Below, piece by piece: positions 33,700 through 43,299 of a stretch of DNA of 64,000 nt (the first letter of the stretch is position 1; each line of letters opens with the position of its first letter). This DNA comes from JBBSUQ01 sp964389755 (GTDB lineage Bacteria > Bacteroidota > Bacteroidia > Flavobacteriales_D > Crocinitomicaceae). Location: positions 1 through 64,000 of the forward strand of contig CAYMEW010000006.1 in the NCBI GenBank assembly GCA_964389755.1. The letters run 5' to 3'. The translations under genes and the position numbers were made by a program. The notes under the pieces were generated by a model that was not told where the DNA came from, made no database searches, and saw nothing but the letters and a program-made list of their open reading frames with translations.

Positions 33700-35520
33700 A
33701 TGGAACTACACCCCTATCTTTCCAGGCTTCGCAAAGCCGTGAAGGCCGAGGATCGCGAACAGGAGATCCGCTATACGGCTTCCGATGCGAGCTCCGTAAA
33801 AGCACAACGCAATTCGGGACTGGTTTTGCATCCCGTGCGAATCAGCGGCCGCAGTTACGGTTACCTCGATTACCCCGAAATCGCTTTCAGACTTCCTTTT
33901 CCGCAGGATACCTCCCTGTTTCGCAGCGGCGTACCGGTAGCCTGTTTTGCCGAGGGTGAAGAAAGCATCCGGGGATTACTGCTCGACTTCGACGGAAAAC
34001 AAGGAGAATTCAGGTTACACGCATCCGAAGTCCCTGACTGGCTCGAGGACGGACAAACAGGATTGCGACTCCTGCCCGACCGCAAAACGCATGAAGTGAT
34101 GTTGCAGGCACTCGAGCGACTTCCGGAAGACCGCGCACTCTACCAGCGATTCCTCGCTACGATCGGAGAAGCTGAAATTCCAAAAACCGAAGCGAAGAGG
34201 AGTATCCCTACATTTTTGAATGCGACATTAAATGAAAGTCAGCAAGCAGCCGTGAGCGGCATCCTTTCCGAAGAACCTTTTACGATTGTACACGGTCCGC
34301 CGGGAACCGGTAAAACAACGACGCTTGTTGAAGCCGTACGGCAACTGGTCGGTACCGGGAAAAAAGTGATCGTCAGTGCCAGCGGGAATGCAGCCGTGGA
34401 TCACTTTACACGTGAACTGATCCGTTACAAGGTGTCCGTGCTCCGGCTCGGAAATAGCGTAAAGACCGATGAAGCAGTACTGCCGCACACGCCCGAAGGG
34501 AAATTATCAGGCAGCAGCTACCAGAAAGAGATCCGAAAATTACGACTGCGTGCAGAAGAACTCCGCAAAATGGCACTTCAATATAAGCGGAGGTTTGGAA
34601 AAGAAGAGCGTGAACAACGGCGCTTATTGTTGCGCGAGGTCAAATCCATCCGGAACGAGATCCGCGAGTTGCAGGAATACGCCGAGGATAAGTTCCTGGA
34701 AGAAGCACAGGTCATTTTAGGCACGCCGATCGGTCTGCAGACACTGTACAGTCGGCAGCAACGTTATGACGCACTCTTCATCGATGAGGCCGGCCAGTGT
34801 ACCGAGCCGCTCGCCTGGACGATCATCCCGCTTGCCACGAAGATCGTATTAGCAGGAGATCATCACCAGCTTCCGCCAACCGTACTTTCCGAAGAAGCAC
34901 AGAAACTCGGGTTACGCATTTCCGTGCCCGAACAGTGGATCAAACACATCCCTCAGGTTTTCTTACTGAATACACAATATCGGATGCCGGAAGGGATTGC
35001 CGGTTTTTCAAACAACTGGTTTTACGAGGGAAAATTGCATAGCCATTCTTCCGGGGAAGGACAGATCACCTTCATTGATACGGCCGGTTCGGAAGCCGTG
35101 GAAAAAAGCGGTGAGGAAGGCGCCAGTCTTGAAAATGAGGCCGAGGCGAACCTGATCACCCAACTAATTGCCAGCGAAGGACTGTTACCCGAAAATACAA
35201 TTGTCATTTCACCCTATTCCGGGCAGGTTGCGTTATTGAAAGAAAAACTCGACCGCGCTTTTCGCATCAGCACGATCGACAGCTTCCAGGGACAGGAATG
35301 TGATCATATTATAATTTCACTGGTGCGCAGCAACGATACCGGTAAGATCGGCTTTCTGTCCGACTACCGCCGTATGAATGTGGCGATCACACGCGCACGC
35401 AAGAAATTGTTCGTTGCCGGTGACAGTACCACGATCGGAACCGATGCGTTTTTCAACGCGTTCCTGGAATACGTGGAAAAAAACGGTGCTTATCGCAGTA
35501 TCTGGGAATTCGCACTTTGA
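33700..35520 (+). CDS. SF1B (Upf1/SMUBP-2-like) helicase
   Basis: A 606-residue DNA/RNA helicase. Helicase motifs in order: I GPPGTGKTT (199-207), II FIDEAGQ, III GDHHQLPPTV, IV LNTQYRMP, V SFQGQECDHIIIS and VI VAITRARKKLFVAGD. The N-terminal beta region before motif I matches the IGHMBP2-like group. It is a cytosolic protein acting on nucleic acid, possibly in genome maintenance or RNA metabolism; the substrate is unknown. Confidence 0.94.
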   Translation: MELHPYLSRLRKAVKAEDREQEIRYTASDASSVKAQRNSGLVLHPVRISGRSYGYLDYPEIAFRLPFPQDTSLFRSGVPVACFAEGEESIRGLLLDFDGKQGEFRLHASEVPDWLEDGQTGLRLLPDRKTHEVMLQALERLPEDRALYQRFLATIGEAEIPKTEAKRSIPTFLNATLNESQQAAVSGILSEEPFTIVHGPPGTGKTTTLVEAVRQLVGTGKKVIVSASGNAAVDHFTRELIRYKVSVLRLGNSVKTDEAVLPHTPEGKLSGSSYQKEIRKLRLRAEELRKMALQYKRRFGKEEREQRRLLLREVKSIRNEIRELQEYAEDKFLEEAQVILGTPIGLQTLYSRQQRYDALFIDEAGQCTEPLAWTIIPLATKIVLAGDHHQLPPTVLSEEAQKLGLRISVPEQWIKHIPQVFLLNTQYRMPEGIAGFSNNWFYEGKLHSHSSGEGQITFIDTAGSEAVEKSGEEGASLENEAEANLITQLIASEGLLPENTIVISPYSGQVALLKEKLDRAFRISTIDSFQGQECDHIIISLVRSNDTGKIGFLSDYRRMNVAITRARKKLFVAGDSTTIGTDAFFNAFLEYVEKNGAYRSIWEFAL

Positions 35521-35521
35521 G

Positions 35522-35980
35522 TTATTGCTTCGTCAGTGTAATGGTTTCGGTCTGGCCATCAGTTGTGGCCGTCATCACAAAGGTATTGTCGCTTTTGGAC
35601 GAAATACGGTAATTGTAGATTCCTTTTCCGGTCAGTTGTTCCTGGCTAAAAACATCGGAGCGAAATGAAATGTATTCTCCTTTTTCCGTAACCATATAGC
35701 GCCCGGTCAACTCTCGTGGATAGCTGCTTGTATTTCCATCCGAATAAGTCATGGTTTCCACTCCTGAAAACGTGAAGGGACACCCGTTCTGCTTTCGGAG
35801 GTTGCATTTTTCAAAGTTAAACGTACCCGTCAAATTACTCGTTCCGTTGCCATATTGGGGATCGAGTTGATAGGATGAAACGGTCCAGGTGCCGTCGAGC
35901 ATACGCGCAACTTTGTTGTTTTTGCTGCATGATCCGCAAAGGATCACACCGGTAAGGAGGAAGATATAAAAGTATTTCAT
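35522..35980 (-). CDS. Lipocalin-like lipoprotein
   Basis: A 152-residue protein with lipoprotein signal ending at C18 (LCGSCSKN). The mature chain begins DGTWTVSSYQL and alternates short beta strands with a 'lipocalin-like' GTW start, so a small beta-barrel is likely. It converges with the helicase gene, with 1 bp between the ends. No ligand known. Confidence 0.72.
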   Translation of the reverse strand: MKYFYIFLLTGVILCGSCSKNNKVARMLDGTWTVSSYQLDPQYGNGTSNLTGTFNFEKCNLRKQNGCPFTFSGVETMTYSDGNTSSYPRELTGRYMVTEKGEYISFRSDVFSQEQLTGKGIYNYRISSKSDNTFVMTATTDGQTETITLTKQ

Positions 35981-36031
35981 ACGTGCTGATTATTGGGTGT
36001 GAATGTACGATAATTCGGATTTGCCGGCAAA

Positions 36032-37105
36032 TTATTTTTCGTGCAGGCAGGCGACCAGTTTTTGGATCTCTTCTTTCGTATTGGAAGCGTGTATGCAAAT
36101 ACGCAAGCAGGATTGCCCTTCCGGCACCGTGGGGGGATAAATGGCCTTTACCGCCAGTTTGGCTTCCACGCACGCCTGTTCTGTCTTTTTCAAAAGCGCC
36201 GGATCCCGGAACTGCAATACCTGCACCGGTGAATTCTCTGCGGAAACCGGCTGTATTTTCAAGAGTGCGCGAAACAAAGCTATGTTTTGCTGGAGCATGC
36301 GTTGTTTCTCCGGGTTCTCCGGATTCTCGACGCGTTCCAAAATTTGTGTAAAATCCGCCTCGGGCAGTGCCGTGGTATAGATAAATGAACGCGCAAAGTT
36401 GACGAGGTATTCGCGCAACTCTAAGGAACCGAGCACTGCAGCGCCATGAAAACCATAAGCTTTTCCGAAAGTGACTATTCGCGCCAGCGGTTCGTGAGCA
36501 CGACTGGTCGCGTGCCAAACTGCCCTGCCAGCGTCACCGAAAACCCCTCCGGCATGGGCTTCGTCTACCAGCAAATAAGCCCCGTACCGTTTACAGATCC
36601 CGGAGATTGCTCCGACGGGTGCGAAATCACCGTGCATGCTGTACAGCGATTCGACCACCACATAGCTTGTACCGGAGGACAATTTCGTGATCTTTCGTTC
36701 GAGGTCTGCCGCGTCGTTGTGCCTAAACGCATAACATTTTGCGTGTGAGAGTCTCAGCCCGTCGCGGATGCTTGCATGTGCATATTCGTCAAAAAAGACG
36801 GTATCTCCGCGTTGCGGCAGGGACGAAAACAATCCGATGTTTGCATCGTAGCCGGAATTAAAAACAAGTGCAGCCGGTGCTTCGAAGAAATCCGCGAGCC
36901 TTCTTTCCACGTTCTCTTTGAGTCTACTATTTCCTGAAATCAGACGTGAGCCGGTTCGCTGAACTTCCTGCGGGGAACTTTCAGAATTCGGAAGACCGAG
37001 GTAATTATTCGAACAGAAATCCGTCATACCCTCAAACGAAGAGAGGGAACGCCATGTCCCCTCTTCCTTTCGCTTATTGAGTTTATGAATGAGCTTTGCG
37101 TCCAC
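36032..37105 (-). CDS. bioF: 8-amino-7-oxononanoate synthase-like alpha-oxoamine synthase
   Basis: A 357-residue fold-type I PLP enzyme. FCSNNYLGL, GSRLISGNSRLKENVE, NSGYDANIGLFSSL, VDEAHAGGVFG and the PLP lysine in FGKAYGFHGA match BioF. It would join pimeloyl-ACP/CoA and alanine in biotin synthesis. It begins with GTG at 37105, directly after the bioB stop, so the two form an operon. No other bio gene is in this window. Confidence 0.88.
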   Translation of the reverse strand: MDAKLIHKLNKRKEEGTWRSLSSFEGMTDFCSNNYLGLPNSESSPQEVQRTGSRLISGNSRLKENVERRLADFFEAPAALVFNSGYDANIGLFSSLPQRGDTVFFDEYAHASIRDGLRLSHAKCYAFRHNDAADLERKITKLSSGTSYVVVESLYSMHGDFAPVGAISGICKRYGAYLLVDEAHAGGVFGDAGRAVWHATSRAHEPLARIVTFGKAYGFHGAAVLGSLELREYLVNFARSFIYTTALPEADFTQILERVENPENPEKQRMLQQNIALFRALLKIQPVSAENSPVQVLQFRDPALLKKTEQACVEAKLAVKAIYPPTVPEGQSCLRICIHASNTKEEIQKLVACLHEK

Positions 37106-38203
37106 TCAGATCGTTTCTACTTTTGAAATCTTACGCGGTTCGAAACCTGCTTCCCGGGCTTTGGCGAGTTGTTCTTCGCGCAGGCGTTCCTGTTCGCGGC
37201 GTGCCTCGATCTTCGCATCGGGAAGTGTCTGTGGTTTTTCGCCATCGGCAAACGCTTCTTTGGAAACGAGCCCGAGGATGTCGAACATTTGTTTATCCTC
37301 GTTAAATTCCGGGTTAGGCGTTGTCAGCAGTTTATCTCCGGCAAAGATTGATCCGGCACCGGCCATGAAGCACAATGCCTGCGCTTCCATATTCATTTTG
37401 GTACGTCCGGCTGAAAGGCGAACTACTGATTCCGGGAAGGCAATACGCGTGGTAGCGACCATCCGGATCATCTCCCACTGTTCGATTGGTTTTTGTTCTG
37501 CCATCGGTGTACCGTCTACCGCCACGAGTGCATTGATCGGAATGGATTCCGGCGGTGTTTCCATGCTCATGTAAGAAAGCAGGAGACCCACGCGGTCTTC
37601 CACGGCCTCTCCCATCCCGATGATTCCCCCGGAGCAAACCGAAATACCGGCCTTACGGGCGTTTTCGATCGTGTTCAGACGATCTTCGTATTCCCGTGTA
37701 GAGATCACATCACCATAATATTCCGGTGAAGTATCGAGGTTGTGATTGTATGCAAAAAGTCCGGCATTCTTGAGACGCTGCGCCTGGTCCTCGTTGAGCA
37801 TTCCAAGTGTACAGCACACTTCCATATCGAGTCCGTTCACGGCCTGTACCATTTCGACAACCGTATCAAAATCTTTATTGTCCCGCACATTCCGCCAGGC
37901 AGCTCCCATGCACAAGCGTGAAGAACCGTTCTTTTTGGCATTCTGCGCCTGCTCTACGACGGATTCCACAGACATAAGTTTGTGTGCATCCACATCCGTA
38001 TGATAGCGTGCAGCCTGCGGACAGTAACCGCAATCCTCCGGGCAGCCGCCGGTCTTAATACTGATCAGCGAAGACATTTGCACTTCGCGCGGGTTGTGGT
38101 ACTGACGATGAATCGTAGCTGCTTCGAAGACGAGCTCGAGCAGTGGTTTATTATAAAGTTCCAGTAATTTTTCGCGGGTGTTATAAGCGGGATTTACTTT
38201 CAT
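37106..38203 (-). CDS. bioB: Biotin synthase
   Basis: A 365-residue radical-SAM enzyme that inserts sulfur into dethiobiotin. The motif C54-x3-C58-x2-C61 (GGCPEDCGYCPQA) binds the SAM-linked 4Fe-4S cluster, followed by the YNHNLDTS segment and the GGIIGMGE segment. The C-terminal 45 residues are charged and longer than in E. coli. It is the first gene of a bioB-bioF unit with its own -7 box. Confidence 0.97.
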   Translation of the reverse strand: MKVNPAYNTREKLLELYNKPLLELVFEAATIHRQYHNPREVQMSSLISIKTGGCPEDCGYCPQAARYHTDVDAHKLMSVESVVEQAQNAKKNGSSRLCMGAAWRNVRDNKDFDTVVEMVQAVNGLDMEVCCTLGMLNEDQAQRLKNAGLFAYNHNLDTSPEYYGDVISTREYEDRLNTIENARKAGISVCSGGIIGMGEAVEDRVGLLLSYMSMETPPESIPINALVAVDGTPMAEQKPIEQWEMIRMVATTRIAFPESVVRLSAGRTKMNMEAQALCFMAGAGSIFAGDKLLTTPNPEFNEDKQMFDILGLVSKEAFADGEKPQTLPDAKIEARREQERLREEQLAKAREAGFEPRKISKVETI

Positions 38204-38220
38204 TTTTTCGACTTTAAACG

Positions 38221-38228
38221 CAAATATA
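38221..38228 (-). promoter_or_regulatory. -7 box upstream of bioB
   Basis: CAAATATA on the plus strand reads TATATTTG on the minus strand, matching TAnnTTTG, 17 bp upstream of the bioB ATG. No BirA-like operator was recognised. Confidence 0.5.
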
Positions 38229-38256
38229 GCATTTTACGAGCGTAGTTTAAGCATGG

Positions 38257-40911
38257 TCAGAAGCGGACGAGCAACTTCAGGTTAAAGCGCCTTTGCGTCA
38301 AATAGTTAGGAATTGCATAATATTTACCTTCCACATCCTGTATCCATTGTTTACTCAGAATATTATTGATTCCCAACAGGTTAAATACTTCGAAGGAAAT
38401 TACAGCACTCGAAAAGCGTTTTGCAAACTTGCCGGGTTCTTTCAGTCCGCGCTGACTTTTGTAGAGCAGGTCGTAAGAAAGACCGAGATCCACGCGGAAG
38501 TACGATTTCAGGCGAAGGGTATCTTTATAACGCACAAAATCCGGCGGTCCGTAAGGCAATGCCGAGTTAAACTGGAGGCCTAACTGTGCGGAAAAGCTCT
38601 CGAAACCGGGCATACGATCCTGAAACAAAACGCCAATATTGAGCAACTGGTCCGTCGGCCGGGGAATGTATCCGGGGTTTACCCGCACGCTGTCCGTCAC
38701 CGTCTGATCGTCACTGTAGCCGAAGATAATCTTCTCGCCTTCCGCGTTGTAGTAATCGTAATAGTAGTCGCCCAGCACGTTTTCTTTGGTCGTCAGGAAG
38801 CCGATCTTGAAGAACGATTCCACACCTTTGACAAATTGCCCGTGCAGGTTAAAATCGAGTCCGGCGGCATACGCGACCACATCGTTATTCGCATAATATC
38901 GCGTCCGCACGTTGATAATCTCATAGGTATTGACGTCCCACATATATTTGTAATATGCTTCCGCCGAAAACTTAAAGGGTTCGTCGCGGTTCTTCATATT
39001 GAAGAAATAGTCCATTCCTCCCACCACGTGCAGCGATTTCTGTGCCTGAACGTCCGGGTGAATCGTTCCATCGAAGTAGCGAAATTCCCGGTAAAGCGGT
39101 GGTTGATAATAAAGTCCGGTAGCGAAGCGATAACGCACATCCCGGCGCTTGATCTTTCCGTCCTGTTCGAGGTACTTGCGCGGAAAATAGGTCAGCGCGA
39201 TACGCGGTGTGACATAAAACTCATTGTTGAAGGAGGTGTACCCAAAACGCACACCGGTACTCAGGGCCAGTCTTCCGTAAGAAACGGGAACCGTATCGTA
39301 ATAAGTTTCGGTCTCCTTTTCGCCGTTTACCGTTCGCCGGCGTTTAACTTCCGCCACGTAGTTCTTTTTCCCTTTGGACCACATGGAGTTAAGCTGCAAA
39401 AACCCGGTATAGCGCTGATTGATGAGGTGTGTCTTCGATTTGATCGTTTCGAAGAGTTCGACCTTGTCGTTGACATCCTGCGGTACCGAATACCCGGCAC
39501 TGTCGATATAGGTCCATTCACTCAATACGTCATTTATATCGTCGTAGCGAAATTTCACGCCCCAGAGCAGGTCGTGGGAAATGATTCCCGAAGAATCGCG
39601 GTTGAAGCGTTTATCCACGATCGTCCAGCGTCCGTTATGGTAGATACTGTACAGGGAAGCCTGCAGGCGGTTACGCGCATGATTCAGGTAACTTCCGATC
39701 CCCAGTACGCCGATGGAATCTCCGTATTGTTCTTTCGAGGGATCTGTTTCGAGTTCGTTGATGTAATATTGCCCGAGGATGTCGAAGTATTCGCGCTCGT
39801 CTGTTCGGAAGACCGAGCCATAGAAGTCGAGGTTCACACGTTCGGACGGTTTGTATTTCAGGGCCGTTCCCACGGTACCGGTCTGGAAACGCGTTTGTTC
39901 CTGCCCTTCGAAATACACATTGAAACGATAGGCTTCATTGGCCGTTCCGAAATCGGTTTGTTGGGTCTGGGGCTGGAAACGGTAGTTATTCGAGGAAAAG
40001 TGAATGATCGTACTCCAGAGCAGTTTTTCGGTAATGTCGTAATTCAGCAGTGCCTGGCCGTCGTAAAAAACAGGATTGTATGCTCCTTTGGCGGGAAGTG
40101 AATTCAACAGGTAACCATTGGCACGGTAACGCAGACCAACCATATAATTAAACCGCGAACCGGATGTTCCCTCGACATGGCCTTCCACCCCGAGTAAAGA
40201 TGCCATCAGGCTGCCGTGAAATGTTTTCGGCGTACGATATGTAATGTCGAGCACCGAGCTGAGTTTGTCGCCGTATTGCGCATCAAAGCCCCCGGCCGAA
40301 AAGCGCACATCCTGCACCAGCGCGGAATTGATGAAGCTCAGTCCTTCCTGTTGTCCGCTTCGCGTAAGAAATGGCCGGTTGATCAGGAATCCGTTGACAT
40401 ACACGAGGTTTTCATCGTAGTTTCCGCCGCGTACATTGTAGTTGCTGGACAATTCATTATTTGAAACGGCGGCTGTGGTCAGCGCGATTAGGTATTCCAC
40501 CTGGGTACGGGGAAGATTTCGTACATCGACGGTTGAAAGTTTCGGAACTACAAAGGGATCGTTTACCTGGGAATTCACGTCGATGATCTCTTCCTGCTGG
40601 AAGGAAAACACGACTTCACGCAGGCGCATCGTGCGACGACCGGCGGTTTCAAAACGACGTTCTTCTTCGTAATCATCGATTCGGAATACGACGTGAACGG
40701 AATCGTCCTGAGGTGCGATGAGGACGTATTCTCCGCGTTCGTTCGAGTAGGAAACCGTTTCTGTACACTTATCGCAGTAGATGCGGACATTTTCGATCGG
40801 TTGTTTCTTCATGTCGAGGCAGCGCCCCGTCATTTCAACCTCCTGCGCAGACGTATGGTAAGCAACAAGTAGTAAAGCAATAAGTAATAATGTCTGTGAA
40901 AAGATCCGCAT
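38257..40911 (-). CDS. TonB-dependent receptor
   Basis: An 884-residue outer-membrane transporter. It has a signal peptide (about 1-22), a carboxypeptidase-regulatory-like beta-sandwich (25-105), a plug domain with the NYNVRGGNYDENLVYVNG segment (about 155-180), and a long barrel ending in an aromatic strand (LKLLVRF). No SusD partner is adjacent, so it is probably not a SusCD glycan transporter. The substrate is unknown. It has its own -7 box and is probably a single transcription unit. Confidence 0.92.
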   Translation of the reverse strand: MRIFSQTLLLIALLLVAYHTSAQEVEMTGRCLDMKKQPIENVRIYCDKCTETVSYSNERGEYVLIAPQDDSVHVVFRIDDYEEERRFETAGRRTMRLREVVFSFQQEEIIDVNSQVNDPFVVPKLSTVDVRNLPRTQVEYLIALTTAAVSNNELSSNYNVRGGNYDENLVYVNGFLINRPFLTRSGQQEGLSFINSALVQDVRFSAGGFDAQYGDKLSSVLDITYRTPKTFHGSLMASLLGVEGHVEGTSGSRFNYMVGLRYRANGYLLNSLPAKGAYNPVFYDGQALLNYDITEKLLWSTIIHFSSNNYRFQPQTQQTDFGTANEAYRFNVYFEGQEQTRFQTGTVGTALKYKPSERVNLDFYGSVFRTDEREYFDILGQYYINELETDPSKEQYGDSIGVLGIGSYLNHARNRLQASLYSIYHNGRWTIVDKRFNRDSSGIISHDLLWGVKFRYDDINDVLSEWTYIDSAGYSVPQDVNDKVELFETIKSKTHLINQRYTGFLQLNSMWSKGKKNYVAEVKRRRTVNGEKETETYYDTVPVSYGRLALSTGVRFGYTSFNNEFYVTPRIALTYFPRKYLEQDGKIKRRDVRYRFATGLYYQPPLYREFRYFDGTIHPDVQAQKSLHVVGGMDYFFNMKNRDEPFKFSAEAYYKYMWDVNTYEIINVRTRYYANNDVVAYAAGLDFNLHGQFVKGVESFFKIGFLTTKENVLGDYYYDYYNAEGEKIIFGYSDDQTVTDSVRVNPGYIPRPTDQLLNIGVLFQDRMPGFESFSAQLGLQFNSALPYGPPDFVRYKDTLRLKSYFRVDLGLSYDLLYKSQRGLKEPGKFAKRFSSAVISFEVFNLLGINNILSKQWIQDVEGKYYAIPNYLTQRRFNLKLLVRF

Positions 40912-40964
40912 GTAAATAATGTAGCCCTAAGAACGAAGTCCCGGTTTGATTATTTTAAACGCTG

Positions 40965-40972
40965 CAAAAATA
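40965..40972 (-). promoter_or_regulatory. -7 box upstream of the TonB-dependent receptor
   Basis: CAAAAATA reads TATTTTTG on the minus strand, 53 bp upstream of the ATG. Part of the 119-bp spacer to bshC. Confidence 0.4.
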
Positions 40973-41030
40973 CACGCTTAATTAGATTAACGCGGACTCG
41001 AAGCGATATAATTCCGGATGTACTGTAAAA

Positions 41031-42632
41031 TCAATTCGTTTCGAGGATGATCAGGTCTTTTTCAAAGGGATCGATCGCGTCGTGAAGTTCCCGGAGGTGA
41101 TCGTAAACCTGGCCGTCGGCACACAGGCTGAAAAAACTCTGTACGCGTTCCTGGAAACTGCCATTCGGGAAAAAGCGTTCGTGCAACTGATCAATCACTT
41201 GTAAACTCTGGTCGTATTTGTTCTTTTCGGAGCGAATGAGTTTTTGTTGCAGGCTCTTTATTTGCTTTTCGATCTTACTGGCTTCTGCCGCTGCATAACC
41301 GGAAAGTCCTTTATCAATTTCGCCTACCTGGTCGATAATTTGCTGTTGTAAAGCTTCGGTTTTTCGATCGAGTTCTTCGAAATTGAGTTCGTCTTCCGAG
41401 TGTTCGAGCACGAACTGTTTTTTTTGCATTTCAGGCGTTTCGAACAGGGATTCTATACGAAGTCCGGCCTTGTCCATTTTTTTGCGGGAGTTGGCGTCCA
41501 CGATCATCAGCGAGTTGCGGATCTGTAAGAGTGGGAACGGAACGTTTACCGCTTCAAAAACACCTTTTAACTGTAACCAGTACGCGAGTTCGCCACCGCC
41601 GCCGACGTAACACAGGTTTGGAAGAATACATTCCTGGTAAAGCGGTCGCAACACGACATTCGGAGAAAATGCTTCCGGCCGTTCGTGCAATTCACGTTCC
41701 AGTTCTTCGCGGGTCCAGCTGTGCGAAGGATTCGTTTCGTCACCGGTCATAAAACCTTTATCTGTCGCCAGGATACGTTTCCTGCTCTGGCCGGCCAGGT
41801 AAAACAGGTTGATCGGACGTGCATGAAGCTGTTGCTTCAATCCGCGGGCTTCGAGTCTTTCATTGGCCTGTAACACCGCTTTTTCAGAGAACTGTCCGGA
41901 CAATTCTTTTTCAAACACGGGGATCACCTGTTTTTTCAGTGCGCTGTTGTCCGCATCCAGGATCAAGAGGCCATAATGGCCGAACAGTTTATTCACGAGT
42001 CGGAAACACGCTTCCGCATAATTCTTACCGTCAAAGGATTTCAATAATTCCATTACTTCGCCTTCGGGATGATTTTCGAAGAACGAGGCGAATTCACTGC
42101 GTACAACATCCAGTCCGGAAGTGTTAAACCTTCCGACCGCACCTTGTTGTTCGGTTTCCCAACGCAGGGTCTTATTGAATAATTCCAGGTGATCGACCTC
42201 TTCGAAGTCGTGATCTTCGGACGCCATCCAGAATATAGGCACAACGTGCTGACCGCTATGATTTTCGTTCAGTTTTTCGGCCAGCCGGATCACGTGTAGT
42301 ATCTTATAAATAAAGAAAAGAGGCCCTGTGAGGAGCGAAAGCTGATGCCCGGTTGTCACCGTAAAGGTGTTTTCCGATTCGAGTTCCCGCAGATTCTTGC
42401 GTGTTTCGTCAGTCATTTCCACGTGTTCGTATGCCGACTGTAACTCGCGGACGAGCACCTGGCGCATCTCCGGCGAAAATGCTTGTTTTTTCAGTGCGAT
42501 CTGTTTCTCAAAAGCTTCGGGAGAAACGGGCGTTTGCAGGAATTCCGTCAGTTCTTCCTGTGCGTAGGTCAGTTTATTGGAAATATCTGAAAAAATGCGC
42601 GTTTCGGTACGCGGGATCTGTGTACGAATCAT
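41031..42632 (-). CDS. bshC: Bacillithiol synthesis cysteine-adding enzyme
   Basis: A 533-residue BshC. By family knowledge it joins cysteine to glucosamine-malate to make bacillithiol. Visible family segments are TVTTGHQLSLLTGPLFFIYK, IFWMASEDHDFEEVDH and CYVGGGGELAYWLQLKG, with a coiled-coil insert near residues 400-470. Its product is the low-molecular-weight thiol of many Bacteroidota; bshA and bshB must lie elsewhere. The -7 box ends five bp upstream of the ATG. Confidence 0.93.
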   Translation of the reverse strand: MIRTQIPRTETRIFSDISNKLTYAQEELTEFLQTPVSPEAFEKQIALKKQAFSPEMRQVLVRELQSAYEHVEMTDETRKNLRELESENTFTVTTGHQLSLLTGPLFFIYKILHVIRLAEKLNENHSGQHVVPIFWMASEDHDFEEVDHLELFNKTLRWETEQQGAVGRFNTSGLDVVRSEFASFFENHPEGEVMELLKSFDGKNYAEACFRLVNKLFGHYGLLILDADNSALKKQVIPVFEKELSGQFSEKAVLQANERLEARGLKQQLHARPINLFYLAGQSRKRILATDKGFMTGDETNPSHSWTREELERELHERPEAFSPNVVLRPLYQECILPNLCYVGGGGELAYWLQLKGVFEAVNVPFPLLQIRNSLMIVDANSRKKMDKAGLRIESLFETPEMQKKQFVLEHSEDELNFEELDRKTEALQQQIIDQVGEIDKGLSGYAAAEASKIEKQIKSLQQKLIRSEKNKYDQSLQVIDQLHERFFPNGSFQERVQSFFSLCADGQVYDHLRELHDAIDPFEKDLIILETN

Positions 42633-42636
42633 GCTT

Positions 42637-42644
42637 CAAAATTA
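42637..42644 (-). promoter_or_regulatory. -7 box next to the bshC start
   Basis: CAAAATTA reads TAATTTTG on the minus strand. It is 4 bp upstream of the ATG (42632), so the mRNA would be leaderless or nearly so. Confidence 0.5.
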
Positions 42645-42739
42645 CACATTCACTGCGAAATGATTACCATGGTAACTTGTAAAATCGGGATGAATTGTAA
42701 GATTCCTAAGTGATCTTCCGGCAAGCCGCGGGGAATGAC

Positions 42740-42747
42740 TAACTTTG
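42740..42747 (+). promoter_or_regulatory. -7 box upstream of the cyclophilin gene
   Basis: TAACTTTG fits TAnnTTTG and is 16 bp upstream of the ATG at 42764. Confidence 0.5.
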
Positions 42748-42763
42748 TAAAAAAGTTCAAAAC

Positions 42764-43216
42764 ATGGAAGCTATTATTAAAACAAGCAAAGGCGAAATGC
42801 GTGCTTCGCTATATGAGCAGGATGCGCCGAAAACGGTGGAAAACTTTGCAAAACTGGCCAATGAAGGATTTTACAACGGGTTGAAGTGGCACCGTGTAAT
42901 TCCGGACTTCGTGATCCAGGGAGGATGCCCCAATACACGTGAAGGTGCCAAAGGCATGCCGGGAACCGGCGGGCCGGGTTACCAGATCGACTGTGAACTA
43001 CAGGGTGAGAACCAGTACCACGAACGCGGCGTGCTTTCAATGGCACATGCCGGACGCAACACAGGCGGATCACAGTTTTTCGTGTGTCATTCACGCAACA
43101 ATACGGCACACCTCGATCGCAACCATACCTGTTTCGGAAAAGTAACCGAAGGACTGGAAGTAATCGATGCCATTCGTGAAGGAGATTCGATCGATTCGAT
43201 CACCATCGTGGAATAG
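42764..43216 (+). CDS. Cyclophilin-type peptidyl-prolyl isomerase
   Basis: A 150-residue cytosolic cyclophilin, near the minimal family size. The catalytic-site motif is WHRVIPDFVIQGG, followed by MAHAGRNTGGSQFFVC and LDRNHTCFGKV. It isomerises Xaa-Pro bonds during folding. No signal peptide, so it acts in the cytosol. It is probably monocistronic and ends at a strong hairpin terminator. Confidence 0.95.
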   Translation: MEAIIKTSKGEMRASLYEQDAPKTVENFAKLANEGFYNGLKWHRVIPDFVIQGGCPNTREGAKGMPGTGGPGYQIDCELQGENQYHERGVLSMAHAGRNTGGSQFFVCHSRNNTAHLDRNHTCFGKVTEGLEVIDAIREGDSIDSITIVE

Positions 43217-43236
43217 AACAAAGGTCTGACAAAATA

Positions 43237-43272
43237 AAAAGTCCGATCACCTCCTGGCGATCGGACTTTTTT
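43237..43272. terminator. Bidirectional terminator
   Basis: A perfect 12-bp stem, AAAAGTCCGATC (43237-43248) against GATCGGACTTTT (43259-43270), with a 10-nt loop and T/A runs on both sides. It lies between convergent genes, the cyclophilin and a small lipoprotein. Confidence 0.9.
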
Positions 43273-43299
43273 GTGAGTTCTTTAGTCTCTATCGGAAGC

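Noticed and set aside
38836..40101. A 421-codon plus-strand frame antisense to the TonB-dependent receptor
   Set aside because: Shadow frame from codon bias in the receptor; no start context or recognisable domain.
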